Of a DNA stretch of 64,000 nucleotides, positions 34,995-46,249 are shown in pieces. Made by a program: the position numbers and the translations under genes. The notes beneath the pieces are model-generated. The model searched no databases and had not been told where the DNA came from. It saw only the letters and a list, made by a program, of their open reading frames with translations. Location of the stretch: positions 1 through 64,000 of the forward strand of contig SKCR01041581.1 of assembly GCA_019454045.1 (NCBI GenBank). Reading direction: 5' to 3'. Position 1 is the stretch's first letter, and the number at the start of each line of letters is the position of its first letter. The stretch comes from Zanthoxylum bungeanum. Taxonomy: Eukaryota; Streptophyta; Magnoliopsida; Sapindales; Rutaceae.

Positions 34995-37200
34995 TGACCC
35001 AACGAGAACGCGTTCGAACGGAACCAGACCTGATGCATGCAACACATTCATAGACAAACAAATCCACAACGTGGGACCTCACGTATCCGATTGAACTCAT
35101 CTCACATCCAATCGAATATACACCAACCGGCGCGGCAAAACATCGTGGTAAAGGATTTTAACCCCTCCAAATAGGGGACCTTTAATCCGACTTACTAAGC
35201 CCATGCACTCGATCGTATCATGCATACAAAGAATAAATAAACAATAATATCAAACTTAGTGTACCCGATTGAACGTATCTTACATTCAACCGAACACACA
35301 TCAACCGGCGCGGCGAAGCATCATGGTAAAGGATTTTAACCCCTCCAAATAGGGGACCTTTAATCCGACTTACTAAGCCCATGCGCTTGATTGAATCATG
35401 CATACAAAGAATAAAGAAACAATAATATCAAACTTAGTATGCATGATTGAACGTATCTTGCATTCAACCGAACACACATCAACCGGCGTGGCAAAGCATC
35501 GTGGTAAAGGATTTCAACCCCTCCGAATGGAGGACCTTTCATCGCACTTACTAAGCCCATGCGCTCGATTGTATCATTCATACAAAAGTAACATACAGAA
35601 TTCAAATAACAGAAAATAAATAAACCGAAGCAACATAAAACAAAAGAGGGCGCCGTTTACTCAAGCGGTACGTGGAATTGTATCCCGAGTACAGATCATA
35701 CTACCGTCCATTCAGAATCGGCTATGAAATTTATGTCCGGGTTTCCATCCGATATACCGCGAGAGTTGACACATCTTTTATTTTATTCTAAGTCCACAAC
35801 ATACAATATTTCATGATACATGCATATTTATCTACTCAAGGGCCACAACATGCACTTTAGCATAACAATCATGCGAACAATACTCAATAAATAATGAAAA
35901 TAAAACAGAAAACGAATGTGGAAAATACCCTCAGGTCTAACCTTTTTTGCCAACTCTCAGGCTTGCGTTTCACGAACGTCGGAAGGGTAAAGCTCCTCAA
36001 CTTCTCAGGTTCACTGATTTAGTGTCCTAGCTCACTGTTTTGCTGTTTTGCTTGTTGTTCGGCCTCCGTTCTACTGCTGTTCGGCCTCTGTTTTGCTGCT
36101 GTTTCCTCTGTATTTTTTTGCTCAGTATTCAGGTCACTGTTTTGACGTTTCAACGGACTGTTCCGAGTATTTTTTATGGGTTTTTAGTGTAGTCTTGTGT
36201 GATTATTTTAAGGATTATAAATGCAGTTTTTTATGTTACTGTTTTGAGGATTTTAGAGGCTGATTTAAGAGGATTTGGCTGTTGTTTTGGGGGTGATTTG
36301 GGCTACTGTTCAGGCGTGTTTTGGGAGGTGTAGGCTGCCGTTTGGGGGTGTATTTTCGGTGATGTGTGGAGGTTTAGGGGCTGCTGTTTTCGGTTGTGGA
36401 GTGGGGGAGGTGAAGAGAATTATTTGTGTTTTTCTTCTTGCTATTGCCGTGAGTGGCTGGGGTTCTTGGTGTTGTGATTTTCGTGTAAGTCTTGTGTATG
36501 AGCTAGAGGCTATCATGTCTTGGTTAGGGGTTGTTTATATAGAGAATGGCTAGGGCTTCACCTTGTCTCACAAGGAAGGGATTTTGGCATTAAAAGAAGG
36601 ATTTGATTTGGTATTCAACAAGGAAAGGATTAGATTGAGGGGGGACAAATCTTGGCTAGATTAGGAATACAAAATATTTAATTTGTTATGATTGATTTTA
36701 ATTAGGCATGACATCTTTTTAATTTAGTATGTGATTTTATTTAGTTAGGAAGTTAATATATTTGATTTGTTTTAATTAGGTATGATTATATTATGTTTTA
36801 TTTAATTGGTAAATGGTTTAAATATCTTATTTAATTCAAATACATTATTAATATTTACATTAATATTTAATTTAATTTCCCATGTGTTTTAAATGTGTTT
36901 TATGGGCTTTGGTGGACTAATTGGGCTAGGGTGTGAGGCTAGCAGCAAAACCAGAAATACCGACGCCGTTCGAATGCCCATTCGAACGCTACATGAACGT
37001 CCGCAATCTGCTTGACGTTCGAACGAAGCAACGAACGTAGCACTAACGAAGACAGTGAACTTGCGAAATGAATCTGATGACGTACTTATTATGAATTTCC
37101 CCTTCCGACCTCCGTTTCCCGTAATATCCTTAGCTAAAAAGGTAGTGCCTCCAACTGAGACTCATCATCGGGTTTCACATGCGAAAATGCAATGCCTACA
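34995..37200 (-). repeat. Gypsy-A 5' LTR, truncated
   Basis: Matches the 3' LTR from about 22270 to 24523. The last roughly 880 bp (minus-strand 3' end) and the primer site are missing. It retains the triple 178-bp repeat (35197, 35375, 35553) and ends ...TGCCTACA at 37200 next to the CGCAC duplication. Confidence 0.88.
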
Positions 37201-37205
37201 CGCAC

Positions 37206-40060
37206 TTCACTTCGACGTCTCAGAATGCCAAGGCTTGGCTGAAGGCTACTGGAGATGTGAAGAACAAGAAGAAGAGAAAGGGCAAGGCCAAATCATCAAA
37301 GTCTTCTGGGAAGGCAAATGACAAATCCCAAGATGTCTCCTATAGTATGGCAAACGGGGTCACTGGAAGCGTGACTGCCGTGAGTACAAGGCGCACATGA
37401 AGGAAGTGAAAGCGGGCAAGGCACCGGCTTTAGGTATGTTTGTTATTGAAATAAACATGTCTACTTCTAGTTTTAAAAATTGAATTTTTGATTCTGGTTG
37501 TGGTACTCATATATGTATTGATGTGCAGGATCTGCAAATTAGCAGGAGACTGGCTTCAGGAGAGATCGACCTCCTAGTTGGAAATGGGACTAGAGTCGCC
37601 GTTTTGGCTGTTGGGACCTACATTTTGGAACTGTCCTCATGGCATGTACTTAATTTATCAAACTGCTATTATGTACCTAGTTTGACTAGAAACATTATAT
37701 ATGTATCTTGTTTAACCCAATGTGGGTATACTTTTGTATTCAGAAACATAGGGTGTTTTGTTTATAAAATGATTTTGAGATATGCAGTGCTGATGTTAAT
37801 AATGGTCTTTATATTTTGAATATAAATCAATCTCAAACATATAACATGACAAACAAAAGGCTTAAATTAAGTAACAAATATGAAACTTATATGTGGCATT
37901 GTCATTTGGGACACATTAACAAGACTCGTATATCCACACTTTTGAAGAGTGGATACCTGGACGGATTTGATCCAAATTCATATGACGACTGTGAATCTTG
38001 TTTATTAGGCAAAATACCTAAAACACCTTTTAGCGGTAAAGGTACACGTGCCACCGAACTGTTAGCCCTCGTTCATAGTAACCTATGTGGGCCCATGTCT
38101 AGCCAGGCTAGAGGTGGATATGAATACTTCGTAACATTTACGGATGATGCATCGCGTTATGGTTATGTGTATCTTATGAGACACAAGTCGGAAACCTTTG
38201 AAAAATTCAAAGAGTTTTGAAACGAAGTAGAAAAACAGACCGGCAAAAGTATTAAAACATTACGGTCGGACCGTGGTGGAGAATACTTAAGCATTGAGTA
38301 TCTTGATTACTTGAAAGAGTATGGTATTCTTTCACAGTGGACTCCTCCCGGAACACCTCAATTAAACGGTGTGTCCGAACGGAGAAACCAAACTTTGTTG
38401 GACATGGTAAGGTATATGATGAGTCGCACTGAGCTACCAAATTCTTTCTGGGGATATACATTGAACAATGCAATACTTATTTTGAATAAGGTTCCGTCAA
38501 AGTCTGTACAACAAACTCCATATGAAATATGGACAGGAAAGAAACAGAGTTTCTCATTTCTGAAGATTTGCGTTTGGATGGTACCAAACTAGAACCCAAA
38601 TCGGATAAGTGCCTATTTGTAGGTTATCCTAGGGAAACCAATGGATATTACTTCTACCACCCACAGGAGAACAAGGTATTTGTTGCTCTACATGCGGTTT
38701 TCCTCGAAAAGGAATTCCTAAATGTAGTGGTAAATGGGAGGAAAGTAAAACTTGATGAAAATCATAGTGATAATGTTCCTGTCACCGATTCCTTATCGGA
38801 ACACGAACAGTTCATCAGGGATGAGATTGTACCATAATCTTCTCATACACAAGAACTGCGTAGGTTGGAGAGAGTCAGAAAACAACCTGAGAGGTATGGG
38901 TTTCTGATCTCACCTCACGTAGATATTAATCTTATTGAGGGTAATGAGCTGGCTACGTATGAAGAAGCGATACAAGATATCGACTCCGCATTATGGAAAG
39001 AAGCCATGAAGTCCGAAATGGATTCCATGTATACCAACTAAGTTTGGACAATGGTTGATGCACCAGAAGGCGTAAAGCCTATTGGTATTAAATGGGTCTT
39101 CAAGAAGAAGATGGACATGGATGGAAACATACAAACGTACAAAGCTAGGCTTGTATCGAAAGGGTATCGTCAACGACATGGTGTCGATTATGACGAAACT
39201 TTTTCACCTGTTGCCATGATTAAATCCATTCGGATAATGCTTGCTATTGCTGCATATTTCGATTATGAAATATGGCAGATGGACGTCAAAACCACTTTCC
39301 TTAACGGAAACCTTTAGGAGGATGTTTATATGCAACAGCCTGAGGATTTTGTCATACCAAAACATGCAAACAAGGTTTGCAAGTTAAATCGATCCATTTA
39401 TGGATTGAAGCAAGCATTGCATTCTTGGAACCAACATTTTTGATGAGATCATAATGGTATATGGTTTCATTCAAAACGATGATGATTCTTGTGTATATAA
39501 GAAGATTAGTGGGAATGCACTGACATTGATTATCCTATACGTTGATGATGTATTGCTTCTTAGCAATGACATTCCCATACTAAAATCGGTGAAAGCTTGG
39601 CTTTCATTAAAATTCTCCCGGAAAGATCTGGGAGAAGCAGCTTTTATTCTGGGAATAAGGATCTACCAGGATAGATCTAGAAAGATGATTGGACTCTCCC
39701 AGAGCTCGTATATCGACAAAGTGTTGAAGAGATTCAACATGGATCCGTCTAAGAGGGGACGGTTGTCGGTGTCACATGGCGTCTCTCTATCTAAGGACAT
39801 GTGTCCTAAAACTTAAGATGAGAGAGACAACATGAGTCGGATCCCGTTTGCTTCTGCAGTCGGATCAATTATGTATGCCATGATATGTACGTGACCTAAT
39901 GTCTCGTATGCTTTGAGCATGTGTAGTCGCTATCAGGCCGATCCAGGTGATGGTCACTGGGTTACGGTTAAGAACATCCTTAAGTATCTTAGACGAACTA
40001 AGGATGCTTTCTTAGTATATGGAGATGAAGAACTTGAGGTAACTGGGTTTACCGATGTAA
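37206..40060 (+). pseudogene. Copia-1 gag end, protease, integrase and reverse transcriptase
   Basis: After the Gypsy-A insertion, gag resumes (SQNAKAWLKATGDVKNKKKR). A zinc knuckle follows, in which a TAG stop replaces the second cysteine before YGKRGHWKRDC. Protease has FDSGCGTHIC at about 37488. Integrase has HLGHINKTR (about 37907), VHSNLCGPM (about 38070), RSDRGGEYLS (about 38265) and NGVSERRNQTLLDMV (about 38365). The first catalytic aspartate is changed to asparagine (HSN, whereas Copia-2 has HTD). Reverse transcriptase has LYVDDVLLL at about 39535. Several stops and shifts occur. RNase H is cut off after EVTGFTDV at about 40060, where LTR sequence begins. Confidence 0.9.
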
Positions 40061-40103
40061 GGATCTCATGGGTCGCTTCCCGAAGATTTACCGATGACGT
40101 ATG
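40061..40103 (+). repeat. Copia-1 3' LTR remnant, first part
   Basis: GGATCTCATGGGTCGCTTCC starts a stretch matching the middle of the Copia LTRs (compare 17728-17757 and the complement of 49475-49500). It follows RNase H sequence directly, so the end of pol and the first part of the LTR are deleted. Gypsy-B interrupts it at 40104, and it continues at 58638. Confidence 0.75.
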
Positions 40104-42388
40104 TGTAGGCACTGCATTTTTGCATATAAGTCCCTATGATGAGTCTCATTTGGAGGCACTACCTTTTAAGTCACGGAAGTCACGAGAAACGGACGTCGGA
40201 AGGGGAAATTCAGAATAAGTACGTCATCGGATTCATTTCACAAGTTCACTGTTTTCGTTCGTGCCGCGTTTGTTGCTTCGTTAGAACGTCAAACAGATTG
40301 CGGGCGTTCGTGTAGCGTTCGAATGGGCGTTTGAACGGCGTCGGTATTTCTGGTTTTGCTGCTAGCCTCACACCCAAGCCCAATTAGCCCACCAAAGCCC
40401 AGAAAATACATCCCAATTAATAAAAAACATATTTAACACATGGGAAATTAAATAAAACATAATATAATCATACCTAATTTAGACAAATCAAATATATTAA
40501 CTTCCTAACTAAACAAAATCACATACTAAATTAAAAAGATGTCATGCCTAATTAAAATCAATCATAACCAATTAAAAATATTGACTTCCTAATCTAAACC
40601 AAATTTGTCCCCCCTCAATCCATTGATTTCCTTATCCAACACCAAATCAAATCCTCATTTTAATGCCAAAATCCATTCCTTGTGAGACAAGGAGTAGGCC
40701 TAACCTTTCTCTATATAAACAACCCCTAACCAAGACATGCACTCCCCTAGCTCATACACATAATATACACACAACTCACACGAAAATCACAGCAAGAAAC
40801 CCTAGAAGTTCACGCATACTACAAAGAAATAACACAAAAATTCTCTTCATCTCCTTCCCCTAATCACCGAAAACCAGACCTCCATTTAGCAACCTTGTAT
40901 CACCAAAAAACAGCCCAAACAGCAGCCCCTAAAACACGCATACAGCAGCCCTAAACACACATATAAAACAGCCCCCGAACCACACCATAACACCACCGAA
41001 AATCACACCCAAAACAGTAGCCAAAACATCCCAAAAACAGTAACTAAAATACAGAAGCAAAACAGTAGCAAAACGGCAGCGAATCGGAGTCAAAACAGCA
41101 GCGAATCGGAGTCAAAATAGTAGCTTGAGCAGTGGAACAACGAGGAAAGGTGTGAACCTGTGAACCGGAGGAGTTGCAGAGCATTTCCCCCCCTTTTCGA
41201 CGACCGTACACCGTACTACCGAGAGACGACGAAAAAGGTTAGACCTGAGGGCACCTTGTATTTATTATCTTTCATTTGTCTTTTATTTTAAAAATATTAT
41301 TGCATGAGAGTCGTTTGAGGCATGATGTGAACTCCGGATGAACGGAATGCGTGTTCTCTTTTGTGGTATATCGGATGGAAACCCTGACGTAAATTCCGTA
41401 GCCGAATCCGAATGGACGGTAGTGCGGTCTGTACTCGGGATACAACTCCACGTACCACTTTAGGGATACATGTATTTCGTTTCGTCCAAACTTGTATTTG
41501 AGCATGATGTAGTTAGCACGTTATTTATTTATTTAGCATGATTTAGCCCTTAGTATGTTAATCTTTATGCATGATTTAGGTGTCCATGTGATTAGATATG
41601 TCGTTGTTGTGATCCTGTTTGAATGCGATATTTAAAACCATATGAATGTATGCAATCTGCCAGTTCCTGTTCGAACGCGTCATCGAACGTAATTCGAACG
41701 CGAACCTTCTGTTTACCGTTCGAACGCGTTATCAAACGCTTCTCGAACGCGCATGGATTTTGTATCATCAGGTCTGGTCCCGTTCGAACGCGTTATCGAA
41801 CGCTACACGAACGCGAACCTTCAATTTACCGTTCGAACGCATTTACGAACGCTACACGAATGCGTACACACTGAACTGAGTCTGTCTCATTATATTCATG
41901 CATAATTTCCTCTTGGTTGATCTCTCTTGCATTATGTAGTCAATCATATTATTTGTATTCCTGCATTTATCCATTCGATGTATTCATGAGATAGTACTCA
42001 AGCATGATTAGGTTGTTCTTAGTTTTCCATATCATATGATTGGAATATGTGCATGAGATTGCCATGTGATGTTGTATGTTGTGATGATTAATTTCATGCA
42101 TGTGGATTTAGAAGCATGATACTCTTGGAAATAAGTGTTACTTATGCCTGATTAAATTATTACACAAATCCTTTCATTACAAGTGACATAAGTAAGAGAC
42201 CATTCCGAACCCAACGGTTTGAGATCTTCCCTTGCGAGGGGTGAGTGCGGCCTTAAATCTCATTTTCCCGGTTCACACCGGGTGGCGACTCCATTATTCT
42301 CCGGTTTAGTCCCCCGTGGCTACTCCGTACTCCCAACCGGGCTGCGAGCCCGGGACAGCATGCGTCGCCCCAGATCCTGTGTCCTACA
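40104..42388 (+). repeat. Gypsy-B 5' LTR
   Basis: Runs from TGTAGGCACTGC to GTGTCCTACA. It is shorter than the Gypsy-A LTR because the triple 178-bp repeat is absent. The TTCGAACG array is at about 41670-41875. Confidence 0.9.
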
Positions 42389-43561
42389 GTCTGGCGACTC
42401 CACTGGGGATAGAGAATCGGCCCCGAAATATTGTCTTGTAATATTTGGATTTATATTTTAATTGACCGTGTCTATAGTGGGTAAAATGAGGGTTTAATCA
42501 AAGGCATTTTGAGGCTAGGTAATGGTTTGGTGTCTTCCTTCATTCACTACCTTTCTAGAAGGAAAAGCTGTGAAGGCACCTATATAGCCATCTACTCGTA
42601 GCCTATTGTGATGGACTAATTTGGAGGACTCGTTGTTTATTCCTGACACCAAGCGATAAGAGCCTAAGAGGCTTGGGTATTTAAGTGAGCCTCGCTCCAC
42701 CTTCCCTCTGGGGAATCTACACGGGAAATCCATTTGACAGTCAGTCACACACCATAGCTCATTGGCACGTACCTTAGTGTATAAAAAAGGGTGCCTCACT
42801 TGGTTGCTCGAACCCTTGATTGGGGAGACCTAGTTGTGGGCCATCCTTCGCCGATGAGAGCCTTTGTCTACACTCCTGCGAACCCACCCATAGACCGGGA
42901 TTGTATGGTTAAAGTAACAATTATTTCCTTGAGTATGAGCTTGTGGACCATCCTCATTTGGATGCAGTTGGACCATTGTCAGAAATGCGAACTTGCTGGG
43001 CCATTTAAACTGGGGCGAGTTTGTACCTTATGACCATTGGGCCCAAAGCTTCTGAAATGTTGATGGGCCATTCTGTAGAAATTATTGTTTTATGTTTGCA
43101 TTATCTTTCTTTTATGCTTGTGTTTGGGAACATCGCCGTTTGGATCCATTTGGACCATTTGTCATAGGATATGGGCTTGTTGGGCCATTTAAACTGGGAC
43201 AAGAACGTATTTTATGACGATTGGGCCAAAGGCTTCTAAGTGCTGATGGGCCACTTTGTGTTTGTGATCGGAACATTATCATTTGGATTTAGTTGAGCTC
43301 TTTGTCGTGAGATGTGAACTCGTTGGGCCATTTAAACTGGGATGAGTTCACTCATATGACAGTTAGCCCAAAAGCTTCTAAAATGATAACGGGCCGATTT
43401 GTTTGAAAATTTTAGTTGATTTAGTATGTTATATATGTTACATGCATCTCATGCACCCCATGCATACATACATCATGCTAACCCTTGTGTTATGAAAGCC
43501 ATCAAAGGATTCCCGTTGGGTTAGGGAAGAGGGAAGACTCACCAAAAGACCGGTAACAGAT
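42389..43561 (+). other. Gypsy-B primer site and leader with repeats
   Basis: The primer-binding site TGGCGACTCCACTGGGGA starts at 42392. Its first 11 bases also occur inside the LTR at 42283-42293. Further on, three imperfect units each contain GGGCCATTTAAACTGGG, at 42998, 43182 and 43325, followed by GGGCC...AAAGCTTCT. No coding frame before the gag start at 43562 is convincing. Confidence 0.7.
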
Positions 43562-44728
43562 ATGAGTACATCTGATAATGAGGTATCCCAGATAGATCAG
43601 TTGGAAAATGGTTTCGCCAAGATTACCGAACAGTTGCAGGCCTTGACCACTGCCATGGCAAATATGGCTGTACCCCGTGCTGGGGGAAATTCTGAGAATG
43701 TGAGGCGTGAGGAGCCTTCGAATGGGTTGGGGGATGATGTCCCCACTTTTGATGATGACATGGCAGAATATGCAACAGGCAGAGTGATTGGGTCTCAGGC
43801 AGAATTTCAGAAGCTTCGGGATCAGGTTGAAACAGTTACCCGCAAAATGAGGGGTAAGAATGAGGATTTGCTAGATTATAAGGCAATGACCTTCGGAGAA
43901 CAGGTGCCAGCTCAGTTTAAAATGCCCGACATGGCCAAGTTTAATGGGAATGGAGACCCTAGAGTCCATCTGTAGTAATATGTCTCAGTCATGAGTTCAA
44001 TGGGCCTATCACAGCGCCAAGTCCAAAAGATGTTTGGGATGTCACTCGAGGGGGCACATGTGGTTTGGTATCATAGCCTTAAGAAGAAGGTTAAGGAAGA
44101 TTGGAAGGAACTAGCTGATGCTTTTCTGAAGCAGTATGTTACAGACTTAGAAATTGACTTGTCACTCTGTGATTTGGAGAACACTAAGTAGAAGCCAGAG
44201 GAAAGTTTCAAAGAGTATGTGGATCGCTGGAGAAGCCAGCTTTTGAAAATGTAGACTCGGCCTTCAGAGAAAGACCAAATAAAATGATCATCAAGGTCAC
44301 CAAGCCCTCTATTTATGGTAAGCTGAGGAGGATGACTTCGATGATTTCTGATTTTCGACAGTTGAGGGAAACTGTCATGGATATTGAGGAAGAGGAGGCT
44401 GGAAACAGAAAGTTTTATGGCCAGAATAAAAGAACTTTTGGGGGGCCTTCTGAGACCAAGCCCGCTACTGCTGAGGTCGCTACCATCAGAAACAGGCAAT
44501 TCTCCAACCTTGGTAGACCTTTGTCGAAGGTGTTTGAAAAGTTGCAGGGATAATGACTCTTGAAACCATTAGAAGGCAAACAACTTCTACACCCCCCACC
44601 GCCACACATAAATATGAACCTTTATTGTCACTTCCACCAGCTACATGGCCATGACACTGACAACTGCACCCGCCTCAGGCATGAAATTCAAGATCTCATA
44701 GATTCCCATAAAATACCCAACCCATGAA
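43562..44728 (+). pseudogene. Gypsy-B gag, broken
   Basis: Starts MSTSDNEVSQIDQLENGF at 43562 and follows Gypsy-A gag throughout: the stop after GDPRVHL (43974), the capsid-type region (VVWYHSLKKKVKEDW, about 44061), extra stops (44189, 44252), a frameshift near 44290, and the zinc motif region near 44630-44690 (CHFHQLHGHDTDNC). The many stops mean no Gag product. Confidence 0.88.
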
Positions 44729-45260
44729 AAGAACAACCCAACACACACAGAAACCCTCTACCAAACTACCACTCCGTTCCACCACCCACCTACATGATCA
44801 ACTCTGAATTGCCCGAAACTTTTGTCCTCCAAACCCTCAACCACCAAGCTTCTTACATGGATGATAGTGAAGAACCATAGGCCGAGGAAGAAGGCAGTGC
44901 TGCGGATGATGGAGCTGTTCCTCCTAGTCTATTTGATCCAGTTTTTTTAAAGACATTGATTTTGTTACTTGTTCGAACTCTTTTCCTCAACGATAATAAA
45001 GACATTCATTTCGCTGAATCTCTTCTGCAATATGAGTATATTTGAGAAACGTATTCAACATTGGTACTATGGAATCCCGTGATGAACACGGGGAACCTTC
45101 GAAATAAGCAAACAGAAAAGATAAGATAGACATTCAGAAATTGGGAAATAGAGGCAGTGAAAATATCAGACTTGGAAGGGAATTAGTTCATCGAGCCGAT
45201 CAACGTAGACAGATTGAAGAAGTAGCTTGCCTGAGGAAAAGAAGGCTAAGCAGTCACCAA
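44729..45260 (+). pseudogene. Residual pol pieces of Gypsy-B
   Basis: Short segments align with distant parts of Gypsy-A pol. At about 44970-45045, LNDNKDIHFAESLL corresponds to the spacer before reverse transcriptase (about 32040 in Gypsy-A). At about 45160-45240, AVKISDLEGN and nearby residues correspond to the integrase end (about 25600). Everything between is missing, so one or more deletions joined the start and the end of pol. Confidence 0.75.
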
Positions 45261-45439
45261 GAGAATTGACGGAAGACCTAACCCGACGGGATAGGAACAT
45301 TCATGCATGCATACACGTAACCCATTTTGCATCCTTTCTTGTTTGTTCTGTTTTGTAATAACAGGTTTCAAAAGAGAAAAAAAGAAAGTGTCGAATGCAA
45401 GCCAACCAGAAGAAATAACAGTACAATGTCAGCAGTCTT

Positions 45440-45625
45440 CAGGAATGAATCACATGGGGGAGGCCCATATCAGTAGTATCAATCTGGGGGCGAGGCCCAT
45501 ATCAGTAGCAGTTAGGGCCGAGGCCCACTTCAGCATCAGTTTTGGGGATGAGTCCCAGGGTCGAGGCCCACATCACTATCAGTTTTGGGGATGAGTCCTA
45601 GGGTTGAGGCCCATTGCATCACAAG
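45440..45625 (+). repeat. GAGGCCCATATCAG units in the Gypsy-B 3' UTR
   Basis: Repeated GAGGCCCA(T/C)ATCA segments and a doubled TTTTGGGGATGAGTCC match, in complement, the GATATGGGCCTCG units of Gypsy-A. They mark the equivalent position in the two elements. Confidence 0.75.
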
Positions 45626-45630
45626 CTGAA

Positions 45631-46085
45631 AATGGCACTCCAAGAATGGAAACACAATTCGGGAATGAACAAGCCGGGAATGGCAATCCAAGAATGGAGC
45701 AGAGTTCAAGAACGAACAAGCCGGGAATGGCACTCCAAGAATGGAAACACAGTTCGGGAATGAACAAGCCGGGAATGGCAATCCAAGAATGGAGCAGAGT
45801 TCAAGAATGAACAAGCCGAGAATGTCAATCCAAGAATAGACAATCCAAGAATGGAGCAGAGTTCAAGAATGAACAAGCCGAGAATGGCACTCCAAGAATT
45901 GAAGCACGGTTTGGGAATGAACCACCTCACAGTAACGGTTCGGGAATGTACCACCCTACAGAAACAGTTCGGGAATGGACACCTCACAGTAACGGTTCAA
46001 GAATGGACCACCTCACAGTAACAGTTTGGGAATGGACATCTCACGGTAACGGTTCGGGAATGGACCATATCATAGCACGGTTCAG
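45631..46085 (+). repeat. GGAATG-rich tandem arrays in the Gypsy-B 3' UTR
   Basis: First array: AATGGCACTCCAAGAATGG at 45631 and 45726, a 95-bp period made of 48- and 47-bp halves, with a partial third round to about 45905. Second array: units of about 28-29 bp around GGTTCGGGAATGGACCACC from about 45910. Neither resembles the GC-rich 124-bp array at the same place in Gypsy-A. Confidence 0.85.
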
Positions 46086-46235
46086 GAATGAACCAGGGGT
46101 CGCAGCACCTCACCACCCAAATCAACTCAACTCAACACGTGGAAAGTCAAGTGGCAGTTGGCGAGCCAGATAAGTGAAAATGCATTGCATAACTTTGATA
46201 GGATTGTCACTGTTACACATTACACAAGTCCCATC

Positions 46236-46249
46236 AAAGTGGGGGCGAC
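46236..46249 (+). other. Gypsy-B polypurine tract
   Basis: AAAGTGGGGGCGAC directly precedes the 3' LTR, identical to the tract in Gypsy-A. Confidence 0.8.

Larger units (their letters stand above)
21391..37200 (-). mobile_element. Gypsy-A: Tat-lineage Ty3/gypsy element
   Basis: The insertion is bounded by a perfect 5-bp duplication, CGCAC, at 21386-21390 and 37201-37205, and by TGTGGG... and ...CCTACA ends. Minus-strand order: truncated 5' LTR (34995-37200), leader remnant, gag (34628-33494), protease, reverse transcriptase, RNase H and second RNase H (33278-30043), integrase (30065-25555, interrupted by a solo LTR), tandem repeats, and 3' LTR (24523-21391). A second, archaeal-type RNase H before integrase is the mark of the Tat lineage. 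Several frameshifts make it non-functional. Confidence 0.9.

Noticed and set aside
42270..42300. GGTTCACACC followed by TGGCGACTCCA as a possible tRNA 3' half
   Set aside because: No complete cloverleaf can be drawn around it. It recurs in each LTR of the family, so it is LTR sequence.
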